A DNA stretch of 64,000 nt from SZUA-547 sp963669265 (GCA_963669265.1 OY769916.1:3906001-3970000), one strand, 5' to 3'. Counted from the stretch's first letter, positions 16,936 through 26,067 are shown. The notes: generated from the letters alone by a model not told the origin. Translations and numbers: made by a program.

Positions 16936-19658
16936 GTTGCTCCACGCGCGCCACGCTCCGAGCCATTGGCGCGGCTAGTCTTCTCGCATTGGCGGCCTGT
17001 ACGCCGTCGGACGAGGAGATTTCGCTCATCGATGAAAGCGCCGACGCGCCGTCTGCGGCTGAGGTCGCGCAGGCGGAGAAGCTGGCGCGGCTGGAACGCG
17101 CGGCTTACGCCTCTAACACGCTGCTGGAGTTCGAAAACGCCGAGCGCGCTTATCGGGAAGCCAGCCGGATCGCGCGGGAGCTCTTTCCTGACGACCGGCA
17201 GGCCCAGGCCGAGCAAACGCTTCACCTTGCTCTGAACCTCAGCAATCTGGGCGACTATGATACGGCGGATCGACTGTTCGCCCAGACCATGCCCGTGGTG
17301 AAAGGATCCCGTGACCTTGTCTCTCGCGGCAAGCCCGAGCTGTTCTATTCACAGCATCAGATGAACCAGCAGCGCTATCGTGAGGCCAAGCGCTTTTCGG
17401 ACAGCGCTGTGAATACGATCTCTGCGCAGCTTTCGTTGCTGCAGGGCGACGATAGCGGCGCGGCGCGGGCTACGTTCCAACGCGGGGATGATGGCTCTCT
17501 GATCGTGACTGAGGAAGCTGAGGCGACGCTGAATGAACTCAATCGCGGCGTTGGCGGCGTCGGTCTGCGCCAGAGTCTGATCACCGATGAAGGACGGCTT
17601 CTGCTCCAGCGCGCGCACGCCTATTATGTCGGCGCGGCCGCGTCGCAGGCGCTCGGCGATCCGGAGGCCGACGAATACATCGCCAACGCAAGGGCGGACC
17701 TTGAAGCTGCGCCTGAAGGGTATGCCGGATGGCTGCGCGGGCAGGTCGCCGTCGTTGAGGCTGAGGGCGCGGTGGCGCGCGGCGATTACAATACGGCGAT
17801 TTCCGGTCTTTCGGCCGCGGCGGACGGCCTGCAACGTAGCGAGGCGAACACCCGGCCAGAGGCGCTGATGCGGCTTCGTCTGGCCGAGGTCCTGGCGGAA
17901 TCCGGCCAGACTGAATCTTCGCTCGCCGCTTATCGTGAGGCGATCGCGATTCTGAACACGCATCGGCGTGGCGTTCCCTACGACCGGGCGGCGAGTTACT
18001 TCAAGCTTCTGATGCCCAAAGCCAACGGCAGCCGCGGCTCAAGCGCCCAGGCGGAGTATTTCCTGGCGCTTCAGCAGATCCAGACCAGCGCGACGGCGGC
18101 GACGCTGGAGCAGCTTTCGGCGCGTCTCGCCTCCGGTTCAAGCGAGGCGTCGGTGCTGATCCGACAGCTCCAGGATCTGGAGCGTGAGGTCAACAGGTCC
18201 GCGGCGAGGCTAGATCGGATCGATGCCTCGGGCAGTCGGGATGTCCATGTGCGGCGTGTGGCGGAGCAACGGTTGGCGGAGGCGCAGGACAAGCTGGACG
18301 CGACCCGGCTGCAATTGCAGGAAGCGGCGCCGACATGGGATCTGGTGATCGATCAGTCCGTGCCGCTGTCGCGGTTGCGGAGCTCGCTTGCCGATGATGA
18401 GATCGTCGCGGTCATCAACCTCGGCACAAAAGACGGACTCGTCACTCTGATCGGGCGGGACGACTTCCGGGCCTATAATGTCAGCCTGACCGTCGGCGGC
18501 GCCGCGAGCGCCGTGCGCGCGATACGGCGGGCGATCGACGGCTCGTCGATCCGCCGGTTCAATGTCGACGCGGCCAGCCTGTTGTTCGATCTGTTGTTCG
18601 AGCCAGGGAAGGACCTGTTGGCCGGACGCAGGCATTTGATCGTCGCGCCGACGGAGTCGCTGCTCAGCCTGCCGTTCGATCTGCTGATCGAAAACCGTCC
18701 GGCAAACGCCAGCGCGCTTTGGGTGCCTTCGGGCGGCACGGTAAAGTTTGACTATTCGGGCGTGGACTTTCTTGGCAAGCGTCTGGCGATCACCACCGCG
18801 GTTTCACCCAGCTCTTTTGTGCTGACGCGCGCGATCCCGAAATCTGAGGCGGCGCGGCCCTTCAAGGGATATGGCGATTTCAGCCCGTTCGCCGCGACGG
18901 AAGAGGGCATCTTCCAGGTGTTTGAACAGCGCGGCGGCGACATTGACTGTGCGCCGTCTCTCGCCCGCGTTGCCAGTCTGGGCACGCTGGAAGGCACGCG
19001 CGTAGAGCTTGAACGCATCGCTGACGTATTACCCGTCACGCCTGAGGACGTGACGCTGGGCGAAGCCTTCACAGATACGGCGGTGAAGACCGATCCGCTG
19101 GAATCCTACCAGACCCTGCATCTGGCGACCCATGGCCTTCTGGCGCGCGACCCAGCCTGCCTGCCGCAACCGGCGCTGGTGACCTCATTGGAATTCGGCG
19201 AAGAGTCTGACGCATTGCTGGAAGAATCCGAGATCCTCGATCTGAACCTCAATGCGGAGATGGTCGTCCTCTCCGCCTGCGACACCGGCGGCGGCGGCGC
19301 GTTGTCAGCGGCGGGCACCGGGTTCCGGACGTCGGGTGGTGAAAGTCTTTCGGGCCTTGCGCGCGCCTTCTTCTTCGCCGGCGCGCGATCGCTTGTGGTC
19401 TCGCACTGGTCGGTCGATGACAACGCCACGCAGATCCTGATGCGCGAGTTCTATTCCGAGCTGGCCTCAACCCCGTCGATCGGGATCGCCGACGCCAAGA
19501 GGACGGCGCAATCCAAGCTGCTCGCCGACGCGGAGACGTCGCATCCGTTCTACTGGGCGGCGTTCGCTGTGATCGGGGATGGAGAACGCAGGCCTGAACT
19601 GGGCGCAGCGTCGCTGACGTCCGTAAACGCTGCGCTGGGGCTTGGCCTGAACCGCTGA
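16932..19658 (+). CDS. CHAT-domain caspase-like peptidase with TPR-like N-terminus, predicted lipoprotein
   Basis: 908 residues. A signal sequence ends in the lipobox-like L-A-A-C, with Cys23 as the lipidation site. Helical TPR-like repeats cover about 25-370, a predicted coiled coil about 390-460, and a CHAT domain about 470-905. The His-Cys dyad is visible as LHLATHG (His734) and VLSACDTGGG (Cys783), so the peptidase looks competent. The typical SLARAFFFAGARSLVVSHWSVDD block follows. I chose the ATG at 16932 over 16926 because it gives an ATGA overlap with the TpsA stop and a good spacing from GAGGAGG. Translation is therefore coupled to the exoprotein. Known CHAT proteins cleave protein partners (separase/caspase clan). 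TpsA or TpsB is the obvious candidate substrate, by inference only. Confidence 0.9.
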   Translation: MSCSTRATLRAIGAASLLALAACTPSDEEISLIDESADAPSAAEVAQAEKLARLERAAYASNTLLEFENAERAYREASRIARELFPDDRQAQAEQTLHLALNLSNLGDYDTADRLFAQTMPVVKGSRDLVSRGKPELFYSQHQMNQQRYREAKRFSDSAVNTISAQLSLLQGDDSGAARATFQRGDDGSLIVTEEAEATLNELNRGVGGVGLRQSLITDEGRLLLQRAHAYYVGAAASQALGDPEADEYIANARADLEAAPEGYAGWLRGQVAVVEAEGAVARGDYNTAISGLSAAADGLQRSEANTRPEALMRLRLAEVLAESGQTESSLAAYREAIAILNTHRRGVPYDRAASYFKLLMPKANGSRGSSAQAEYFLALQQIQTSATAATLEQLSARLASGSSEASVLIRQLQDLEREVNRSAARLDRIDASGSRDVHVRRVAEQRLAEAQDKLDATRLQLQEAAPTWDLVIDQSVPLSRLRSSLADDEIVAVINLGTKDGLVTLIGRDDFRAYNVSLTVGGAASAVRAIRRAIDGSSIRRFNVDAASLLFDLLFEPGKDLLAGRRHLIVAPTESLLSLPFDLLIENRPANASALWVPSGGTVKFDYSGVDFLGKRLAITTAVSPSSFVLTRAIPKSEAARPFKGYGDFSPFAATEEGIFQVFEQRGGDIDCAPSLARVASLGTLEGTRVELERIADVLPVTPEDVTLGEAFTDTAVKTDPLESYQTLHLATHGLLARDPACLPQPALVTSLEFGEESDALLEESEILDLNLNAEMVVLSACDTGGGGALSAAGTGFRTSGGESLSGLARAFFFAGARSLVVSHWSVDDNATQILMREFYSELASTPSIGIADAKRTAQSKLLADAETSHPFYWAAFAVIGDGERRPELGAASLTSVNAALGLGLNR

Positions 19659-19683
19659 TTCGCCGCACTGTTTGAAACGACAC

Positions 19684-19716
19684 ACGGCGCGCCCGCAAGC
19701 GCGCCGTTTCTTTTTT
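19684..19716 (+). terminator. Rho-independent terminator after the TPS-CHAT genes
   Basis: Perfect 9-bp stem ACGGCGCGC/GCGCGCCGT with loop CCGCAA, followed by TTCTTTTTT. It lies 25 bp after the CHAT stop codon. Confidence 0.93.
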
Positions 19717-19738
19717 CCGCGCGGGAAGCTCCGTCGCC

Positions 19739-20038
19739 TCAGCTTTGTGCGACGTCCGCCAGAACTTCGTATTCCTGCAGGTCCGGCTCATCCGCCAGAT
19801 CGTTGATATGGTCCTGCCAGATCGCCAGCGTCACCGGGACGGAGACATAGGCGGAGTCGCGGTCCTTATAGATCGCGACGGAGACGCAGCGCCCGTCCTC
19901 GCGCCCCCCCAGGATATAGGTGTGCAGCAGGCCCGGAACCTGCGGCAGGCGCTTTTCAAGATCGGCCCTTAGCGTCGCCAGGTTCTCCGGCGTGTTGCGC
20001 TCTGGCAGCAGGGTGTAGGTTGTCACGCGTGCGAACAT
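19739..20038 (-). CDS. Small protein with ABM-like (ferredoxin-like alpha/beta) features
   Basis: 99 residues starting MFARVTTYTLLPERN and continuing with PGLLHTYILGGREDGRCVSV, then an alternating strand-helix pattern. This resembles the dimeric antibiotic-biosynthesis-monooxygenase or Dabb fold, which has a first strand, a PG-containing loop and a W-x-x-H near the C-terminus (here IWQDHIND). The active chemistry is not inferable. It is convergent with the CHAT gene and lies 24 bp upstream of pyrG, possibly on the same transcript. Confidence 0.5.
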   Translation of the reverse strand: MFARVTTYTLLPERNTPENLATLRADLEKRLPQVPGLLHTYILGGREDGRCVSVAIYKDRDSAYVSVPVTLAIWQDHINDLADEPDLQEYEVLADVAQS

Positions 20039-20062
20039 GTGGCGTCTCCTTTACTGGGTGCG

Positions 20063-21709
20063 TCAAACGAGCCTGGATTGCTCGAGGGCGGCCCCGACGA
20101 AACTGGCGAATAGCGGGTGGGGTTCAAACGGTTTGGACTTGAGCTCCGGATGGAACTGAACGCCGACGAACCACTGACCGGGGATCTCGACAATCTCAGG
20201 CAGGCGCCCGTCCGGCGACAGGCCGGAAAAACGCAGCCCGGTCGCTTCGATTTGTTCGCGATAAGCGATATCGACCTCGTATCGATGCCGGTGCCGCTCG
20301 CTGATCGCGTCGGTTCCATATATCTCTGCGACATGGCTGTTGGGCGTCAGCGCTGCGTCATAGGCGCCAAGGCGCATCGTGCCGCCCTTGTCGTCATCCG
20401 CCTTGCGCTGAACCATCTCGTTGCCCTGCACCCATTCCTTCATGTGATAGATGATGTGCTTGAAGCGCGGATTTGGACCGTCCGCCTCATGGTCGAATTC
20501 TTCCGATCCGGCGTCGGCGATATCGGCGAGGTTCCGTGCGGCCTCGATCACCGCCATTTGCATCCCCAGACAGATGCCGAGATAGGGCACCTTGCGCTCA
20601 CGCGCAAACTGGGCTGCGTGGATCTTGCCCTCGGTGCCGCGCTCTCCAAATCCGCCCGGCACGAGGATGCCGTGATAGTTCTCCAGATGCGGCGCGGGGT
20701 CTTCGCTCTCGAATATCTCCGCGTCCAGCCATTCGGCGACCACTTTCACCCGGTTGGCGATGCCGCCATGGGTCAGCGCCTCGGCGATGGACTTATAGGC
20801 GTCTTCCAACTGGGTGTATTTGCCGACAATGGCGATGCGGACTTCTCCGTCCGGATTGTAGACGCGGTCGGCAACCTCGTCCCATTTTTCCAGCTTCGGG
20901 CGCGGGGCGGGGCGGATGCCGAACGCGTCGAGAACGGCGGCGTCCAGTCCAACCTTGTGATACGCGAGCGGCGCCTCATAGATCGACTTCAGGTCCATCG
21001 CCGGAATCACCGCTTCAGGCCGGACGTTACAGAAGAGGGCGATCTTGCCGCGCTCCTTCTCTGGGATCTCGACCTCCGTGCGGCAGACCAGAATGTCGGG
21101 CGCGATGCCGATTGAGCGCAGCTCTTTCACCGAGTGCTGCGTGGGTTTGGTCTTCAGCTCGCCGCTCGCCGCCAGATAGGGCAATAGCGTGAGATGCATG
21201 AACACACACTCGCCGCGGGGACGGTCCTGAGCGAATTGCCGGATCGCTTCGAAAAACGGCAGTCCCTCAATATCGCCGACTGTGCCGCCGATCTCGCAGA
21301 GCATGAAGTCGACCTCATCGTCGCCGATGGCGATGAAATCCTTGATCTCATTGGTGACGTGCGGGATCACCTGAATCGTCTTGCCGAGATAGTCGCCGCG
21401 GCGTTCACGCTCCAGCACGTTCGAGTAAATCCGGCCGGAACTCACCGAGTCCGTGCGCCGCGCGGCGACGCCCGTGAACCGCTCATAATGGCCGAGGTCC
21501 AGATCAGTTTCCGCCCCGTCATCGGTGACGAACACCTCGCCATGTTCAAACGGGCTCATCGTGCCCGGATCGACATTCAGATAGGGGTCGAGCTTGCGCA
21601 GCCGCACGGTATAGCCGCGCGCTTGCAGCAGCGATCCAAGCGCTGCAGAGGCGAGCCCCTTCCCAAGGGAAGAAACAACTCCGCCAGTAACAAAGATATA
21701 GCGCGCCAT
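20063..21709 (-). CDS. pyrG: CTP synthase
   Basis: 548 residues, the usual length. It makes CTP from UTP, ATP and glutamine in the cytoplasm. The N-terminal synthetase domain begins YIFVTGGVVSSLGKG (P-loop-like). The C-terminal class I glutamine amidotransferase domain (from about 290) has GICLGMQ with the nucleophile Cys and a HPE near the end (FHPELKSKP). Start at ATG 21709. In many Alphaproteobacteria pyrG follows secG; here a glycosyltransferase cluster lies between them. Confidence 0.97.
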   Translation of the reverse strand: MARYIFVTGGVVSSLGKGLASAALGSLLQARGYTVRLRKLDPYLNVDPGTMSPFEHGEVFVTDDGAETDLDLGHYERFTGVAARRTDSVSSGRIYSNVLERERRGDYLGKTIQVIPHVTNEIKDFIAIGDDEVDFMLCEIGGTVGDIEGLPFFEAIRQFAQDRPRGECVFMHLTLLPYLAASGELKTKPTQHSVKELRSIGIAPDILVCRTEVEIPEKERGKIALFCNVRPEAVIPAMDLKSIYEAPLAYHKVGLDAAVLDAFGIRPAPRPKLEKWDEVADRVYNPDGEVRIAIVGKYTQLEDAYKSIAEALTHGGIANRVKVVAEWLDAEIFESEDPAPHLENYHGILVPGGFGERGTEGKIHAAQFARERKVPYLGICLGMQMAVIEAARNLADIADAGSEEFDHEADGPNPRFKHIIYHMKEWVQGNEMVQRKADDDKGGTMRLGAYDAALTPNSHVAEIYGTDAISERHRHRYEVDIAYREQIEATGLRFSGLSPDGRLPEIVEIPGQWFVGVQFHPELKSKPFEPHPLFASFVGAALEQSRLV

Positions 21710-21847
21710 GCCCGGATGCCCCCGCGGGTGTGTCGTTATTATCGCGATTCAGGTGTCAGAACCGCATGTGTTCCACGGGAGTTAAGGACTAAAGGATTCG
21801 GTGGGGGGCGACAAGCGAGTGACTGGCCTGCGCGACGATAAATTCGC

Positions 21848-22174
21848 TCAGTTGATCAGATCGCGTCGCTTCTCGTTCCAGATCAGTTTCAGGTTCCGCG
21901 CGTAGACGATCAATCCGAACAGCTGCGCGGCGATGATCACCACATCCCGGCGCATGACGCCATAGACCAGCAGCATCATCGCGCCAGCAAGGGACAACCA
22001 CCAGAAGGCCACCGGCATGACCGATTTCTTGGCCCGTTCCGAGGCGATCCATTGCACCAGCATACGGCTCATGAAGATCGCCTGCGCGCATAGACCGAAG
22101 ATCGCCAGCCAGACGCCGAACCAGTTGTCGACCAGCAGGGTTTTCATCAACCAGTGCGTGGCTTCGCTTTCCAT
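21848..22174 (-). CDS. Lipid A biosynthesis N-terminal domain (LABN) membrane protein
   Basis: About 108 residues with three hydrophobic segments. It has the LAB_N signature: WFGVWLAIFGLCAQAIFMSR, then RMLVQWIASERAKKSVMP, then FWWLSLAGAMMLL. These small membrane proteins are often encoded beside GT2 and ArnT-like transferases and are thought to help lipid A or carrier-lipid modification. The internal ATG at 22174 is chosen because it follows the upstream glycosyltransferase stop by 2 bp. A longer in-frame start would overlap that gene. Confidence 0.85.
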   Translation of the reverse strand: MESEATHWLMKTLLVDNWFGVWLAIFGLCAQAIFMSRMLVQWIASERAKKSVMPVAFWWLSLAGAMMLLVYGVMRRDVVIIAAQLFGLIVYARNLKLIWNEKRRDLIN

Positions 22175-22176
22175 GG

Positions 22177-22944
22177 CTAGTCGTCCGTCTTCACGACGAC
22201 GGGCCGTGTGCCGCGCCGACACAGCCACCAGACGCCCATCAAGTCCAGAAACCCCACCAGGGCGCGCCCGAAATTGGTGTATTTCGACGTCCCGGCCTCA
22301 CGCGCCCGATGGCTGACATCGACCAGGGCGATGTCCCAGCCGTCGCGCCGAAAGAGCGCGGGCAGATAGCGATGGATATGGTTGAAGAAGGGCAGGGCGA
22401 GAAACGCGTCCCGCTTGAACGCCTTCAACCCGCAGCCTGTGTCCCGCGTGTCGTCATGCAACAACGTCCTACGCAGCTTGTTGGCGGCTTTGGAGGCCAG
22501 TTTTTTCGACGCCGTGTCCTGTCGATCCACCCGCTGACCCGCGACTAGGCCCAGCAGCGCGCTCGCGCCTGGGTCCAGCAACGGCGCGACGAGTTTCGGA
22601 ATCTCCGCAGGCGGGTTCTGGCCGTCGCCGTCGATCGTGCAGATGATCGGCGCCCGCGCGGCCCGAACGCCGGAGCGCACGGCCGTGGATTGCCCGCAAC
22701 TCGCCTCGTGGCGCACTTCGCGCAGCCAGGGATAGGTCTGCGCCATGCGGGCGATCTCGGCCGCGGTGCCGTCATCTGATCCGTCATTGACGAAGATCGC
22801 CTCGAACGGGCCGACCGGATCGCAGGCGGCGGCGATCTCTTCGACCATGAGGGCGACATTTCCCTCCTCGTTCTTCATCGGCGCCACGACGGTGAATCGC
22901 GGCGCGTCGGCCGGAGCCGCAGGAGGGGAGTGTGTGGCTGTCAT
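22177..22944 (-). CDS. Family 2 glycosyltransferase (polyprenyl-phosphate sugar transferase-like)
   Basis: 255 residues. The GT-A fold has FTVVAPMKNEEGNV at the N-terminus, the nucleotide-binding FVNDGSDDGT, and the DXD-like ICTIDGDGQNPP. It lacks the two C-terminal membrane helices of ArnC but ends with a short hydrophobic stretch, as in DPM1-like enzymes. It likely charges undecaprenyl phosphate with a sugar that the adjacent GT39 enzyme then transfers. It lies between the GT39 gene and the LABN gene in one direction. Confidence 0.85.
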   Translation of the reverse strand: MTATHSPPAAPADAPRFTVVAPMKNEEGNVALMVEEIAAACDPVGPFEAIFVNDGSDDGTAAEIARMAQTYPWLREVRHEASCGQSTAVRSGVRAARAPIICTIDGDGQNPPAEIPKLVAPLLDPGASALLGLVAGQRVDRQDTASKKLASKAANKLRRTLLHDDTRDTGCGLKAFKRDAFLALPFFNHIHRYLPALFRRDGWDIALVDVSHRAREAGTSKYTNFGRALVGFLDLMGVWWLCRRGTRPVVVKTDD

Positions 22945-23073
22945 CTGCGAAACGTCACCAGATCAGAGGCGATGGATAGGTCGAAGTGAACCATAGCGCC
23001 GGGTCGCGGCGGCGTGAACCGTCCTCTCGCCACAGGGAGGGAAGCTGGGCGATCTTGGCGACGCATCGGCGGT

Positions 23074-24804
23074 TCACCAGCCGGTCTTGGGATCAAGCGC
23101 GTCACATGAGGTGCGCACCGGGTCGTCTGCCCGGACCAGCAAGCGCCATGTCATGGATTTGCCGCGATTGTAGTTGAAGCCCGAGACCTCGGCGAGCTCC
23201 ACAACCTCGAATCCGCGTTTGGCGGCGCGCTTGTCGAATTTCTCCCGCCGTCGGTCGGACATCCAAAGAAAGCGGCCGTCGCCTTCCGCCATCCAGTCTG
23301 CGGCGTCTTCCCACCGCAACAGCTCGGTCTCGGTTCCGGCCAGAAACACCAGGCTCGGTTCGCTGTAATCGGCGGAGCCGAGAGGCTGGTCGGTGCAGGC
23401 CGTGTAGGGGGCCGCCGCCGCGGCGAGACGCGGGCTGGGAAAGGCGGTCTCCAGCGAGGGTATGACGAACTGAAACGCCGCCACGATGACCGCCATGCCG
23501 GAGAGCATCGCAGGCGCGATGGCGGCTTCGATCCGGCCCCACGCGTAGGCGCGGATGGCGACCGCGCCAAACGCCAGACCGATCAGACCGAGAACAGCGC
23601 CGCCAAGGACGATGCGCCCCTCGATGATCAAAGGCCCAAAGAGGCCCGCGAGGCCGAGCGCCACAACCGGCAAAGCGAAAAGACCTGTGGCGATCCAGCG
23701 GCGCTTTTCGCCGCGTTGGATAATGTCGCGGCATTCGCCCAGCGCCGCCGCCGCGACGATCCCGGCCATGGCGGGATAGAGCGGCAGCACGTAGTGGGGC
23801 AGTTTCGTCGGCACCAGTTCCAGCACGATCCAGACGGGGACGATCCAGCCGAGCAGGAACATCGTTCCCGACTCTTTGCGCCGCGCCCAGGCGAACGGAA
23901 CCGCGAACAGCGCCAGCGGCGCCCAGGGCCAGAACGTGCCCCAGAACGTGCCGAAGTAATATCCCGGCGGCGCGCCGTGGCTCTCCTGGCCGCTCTGCAC
24001 CTTGCCGACCAGATCCTTGCCGATCGCTTCGGTGAAAAACGCGCCGTCGCTGACGATCCAGATGGCGACCAGCCAGGGCGCGACGAGCACGAGCAGCAGG
24101 GGAACGCCCCAGAGCGGCTTCAGCCGCGCCAGCCAGCGCGCGCGCCCTTGCCAGGCGCAAATCCATGCAATGGTCGCGATGCTGACCATGGGAACGATCG
24201 GCCCTTTAATCAGGATGCCTGCCGCCATGGCGACCCAGAATATCGCCGCGTCGCTGTTCTTGCCGCGCCCGCCCGCCAGCCAGATTCGCGCCAGCGCGCC
24301 TTGCGCGAACACCACCAGCGCCAACAGCGTGGCGTCGGTCTTCGCGATATGCGCCTCGGTGGCCATCAGGGGCGTCACGGCCAGAAACGCCGCCGCGACC
24401 ATAGCCCGGCGCGCGCCGATCAGCGGCCTGAGCGCCCAGCTTGTACCCAGAACCGCCAGCATGGCGCCGAGGAAGGAGACCAGACGATACGCCCAGATCG
24501 GCGCTTCAGGTCCGCCGAACTGGCTGATTGAGGCTGATTGCAACCAATAGATGCCAGCGGGCTTTTTCCAGCGCGGATCGTCCTGAAACCGGATGTCGAT
24601 CAGATCGCCGGTCTCCATCATCTGCTTGGAGGCCTGAACAAACCGGCCTTCATCGCGGTCCGTCACCGGCAGCGCCGCGATGCCCGGCGCGAAGACCAGC
24701 ACGCAGAGCGTGACCAAAACGGCGGCGCGGCGCAGGGCGCTGCGCGACGCCGCATCGATCAGCGCGGCGAACGCCGTCTCGAATCTGTCAAGAATTTCCG
24801 CCAT
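23074..24804 (-). CDS. ArnT-like family 39 glycosyltransferase (integral membrane)
   Basis: 576 residues with about a dozen hydrophobic segments and a soluble C-terminal periplasmic domain (about 430-576). The first periplasmic loop has TDRDEGRF, the acidic motif of GT39/PMT enzymes, and a later WKKPAGIYWLQ block is typical. These enzymes take a sugar from an undecaprenyl-phosphate carrier and transfer it to lipid A or another envelope acceptor. With the neighbouring GT2 and LABN genes it forms a plausible lipid A glycosylation set. The sugar is unknown, and no aminoarabinose pathway genes are visible. Confidence 0.85.
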   Translation of the reverse strand: MAEILDRFETAFAALIDAASRSALRRAAVLVTLCVLVFAPGIAALPVTDRDEGRFVQASKQMMETGDLIDIRFQDDPRWKKPAGIYWLQSASISQFGGPEAPIWAYRLVSFLGAMLAVLGTSWALRPLIGARRAMVAAAFLAVTPLMATEAHIAKTDATLLALVVFAQGALARIWLAGGRGKNSDAAIFWVAMAAGILIKGPIVPMVSIATIAWICAWQGRARWLARLKPLWGVPLLLVLVAPWLVAIWIVSDGAFFTEAIGKDLVGKVQSGQESHGAPPGYYFGTFWGTFWPWAPLALFAVPFAWARRKESGTMFLLGWIVPVWIVLELVPTKLPHYVLPLYPAMAGIVAAAALGECRDIIQRGEKRRWIATGLFALPVVALGLAGLFGPLIIEGRIVLGGAVLGLIGLAFGAVAIRAYAWGRIEAAIAPAMLSGMAVIVAAFQFVIPSLETAFPSPRLAAAAAPYTACTDQPLGSADYSEPSLVFLAGTETELLRWEDAADWMAEGDGRFLWMSDRRREKFDKRAAKRGFEVVELAEVSGFNYNRGKSMTWRLLVRADDPVRTSCDALDPKTGW

Positions 24805-24807
24805 CTC

Positions 24808-24834
24808 TGCGGCCTTGTTAGCATAAAGGCCGCA
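24808..24834. other. 9-bp hairpin between secG and the GT39 gene
   Basis: TGCGGCCTT and AAGGCCGCA flank a 9-nt loop. There is no U-tract on the minus strand, and the hairpin ends 3 nt before the GT39 ATG, so it may mask that gene's ribosome-binding site or partly stop transcription from secG. Confidence 0.4.
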
Positions 24835-24840
24835 TCTGTC

Positions 24841-25209
24841 CTACTGCGCGGGGGGCGGCGTCAGCGGGCCGTCGCCAAGCGAGGGCGGCAACAGCGATCC
24901 ACCGCCCGGCGCTTCCAGCGGCGGCGGCGCGCCATTCGTGGATTCGACGGCAGGCACGCCGTCGATCACCGATCCGCCATCGTTCAGCCGGGTGGCGATG
25001 GTGGTCAGCAGCAGGCTGGTGGCGATAAACGCCGCGGCGAGCATCCAGGTGATCTTTTGCAGCGGGCTGGCCGGAGGGCGTCCCGTGCTCAGGCCGCCGC
25101 CGCCACCGCCGCCAATGCCAAGCGCGCCGCCATCGGAACGCTGCAACAGCACGACGCCGATCAAAAAGACCGCGAGGATGAGGTGGACCAAAAGAACGAT
25201 ATTCGCCAT
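24841..25209 (-). CDS. secG: Preprotein translocase subunit SecG
   Basis: 122 residues, with two transmembrane helices (about 3-22 and 55-75) joined by a Gly-rich cytoplasmic loop and followed by a Pro/Gly-rich tail typical of alphaproteobacterial SecG. It supports SecYE-dependent export. The ATG at 25209 (MANIVLLVHLILAVFLIGVV) is chosen over an upstream in-frame start because the family begins directly with the first helix. Confidence 0.9.
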   Translation of the reverse strand: MANIVLLVHLILAVFLIGVVLLQRSDGGALGIGGGGGGGLSTGRPPASPLQKITWMLAAAFIATSLLLTTIATRLNDGGSVIDGVPAVESTNGAPPPLEAPGGGSLLPPSLGDGPLTPPPAQ

Positions 25210-25352
25210 GTCGACTGCCTGATTGCGCATCGCCCGAATGCGGGCGTGTTGCCCCTGAACGCCCTGCAGAGCGCTCACTTATCCGGACGCGGCGGGTTCT
25301 AACCCAGCGGCGGCGGCGCGTCGAGAGCAAAAGCGCCAGACGCCGTCGCGCA

Positions 25353-25994
25353 TCACCAGGGGCGGGTTCCATAAAAGTCGCGATGCAACGGCGCGATGAT
25401 CAACCGGTTTCCTTCGACGAAAGCCTCGCCGATCTGATCCCGCCCGAAATCCGGCCGGGCCGTGGGGCTGAAGGTTTCGAACTGGAACCTTGGACGTATG
25501 GAGAGCACGGTGCCGCGCGAGCGGGTGATAATATGGGCGCGCCCCTGTTGCGCCGCGCTCATCGCGGCTGAAACCTCGTCCGGGGGCAGGGCGGCGAGAT
25601 TCACCGCCATCGCATCCCCGACCGCATAGACCGGCGCCCCGCGTAGGTCAGGGGGCGGCGCGTCCACCTGCCGGAACCAACCGCCGACCAGCGGCAAGCG
25701 CGCGGCGGGAAGGCCCGTGGCCTGCTCGGCGTCAAAGTCGCGCGGCGCATCGACCGTATAGACCTTGTTCGCGCCAGCGAAGATGAAGGATTGGGGCCGG
25801 AAGGCCCGGCCTTCGCTATCCCGCATTTCCAGTCGGGCGAAGCGCACTTGCTCTTCGGCGCGGTCCGACCATCCGTTCGCATTGGCGGGTCCGGCGGGCG
25901 ATGCGACGATCACCGCGCCGAGTATTGCGGCGAAAACCGTCGCCATACGTCGGCGCCGCAGATATCGGCTCAATTGTGCTCTGAGTATGCTCAT
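25353..25994 (-). CDS. Exported protein of unknown function
   Basis: 213 residues. A basic N-terminus (RYLRRRR) followed by a hydrophobic stretch and A-N-A gives a Sec signal peptide cut near residue 40. The mature part has no motif that I recognise and no cysteine. It repeats short hydrophobic strand-like pieces, which suggests a small beta-rich periplasmic protein. Located between secG and a lipoprotein gene in the same direction. A later in-frame ATG at 25946 is possible but would leave a shorter signal. Confidence 0.6.
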   Translation of the reverse strand: MSILRAQLSRYLRRRRMATVFAAILGAVIVASPAGPANANGWSDRAEEQVRFARLEMRDSEGRAFRPQSFIFAGANKVYTVDAPRDFDAEQATGLPAARLPLVGGWFRQVDAPPPDLRGAPVYAVGDAMAVNLAALPPDEVSAAMSAAQQGRAHIITRSRGTVLSIRPRFQFETFSPTARPDFGRDQIGEAFVEGNRLIIAPLHRDFYGTRPW

Positions 25995-26067
25995 GCATTC
26001 TAGGTAGCACGCTTTGGCGAAATTTTAAGGGCGAGGCCCAATGGCGCGGCGGAGAGCGCCGGACAGG

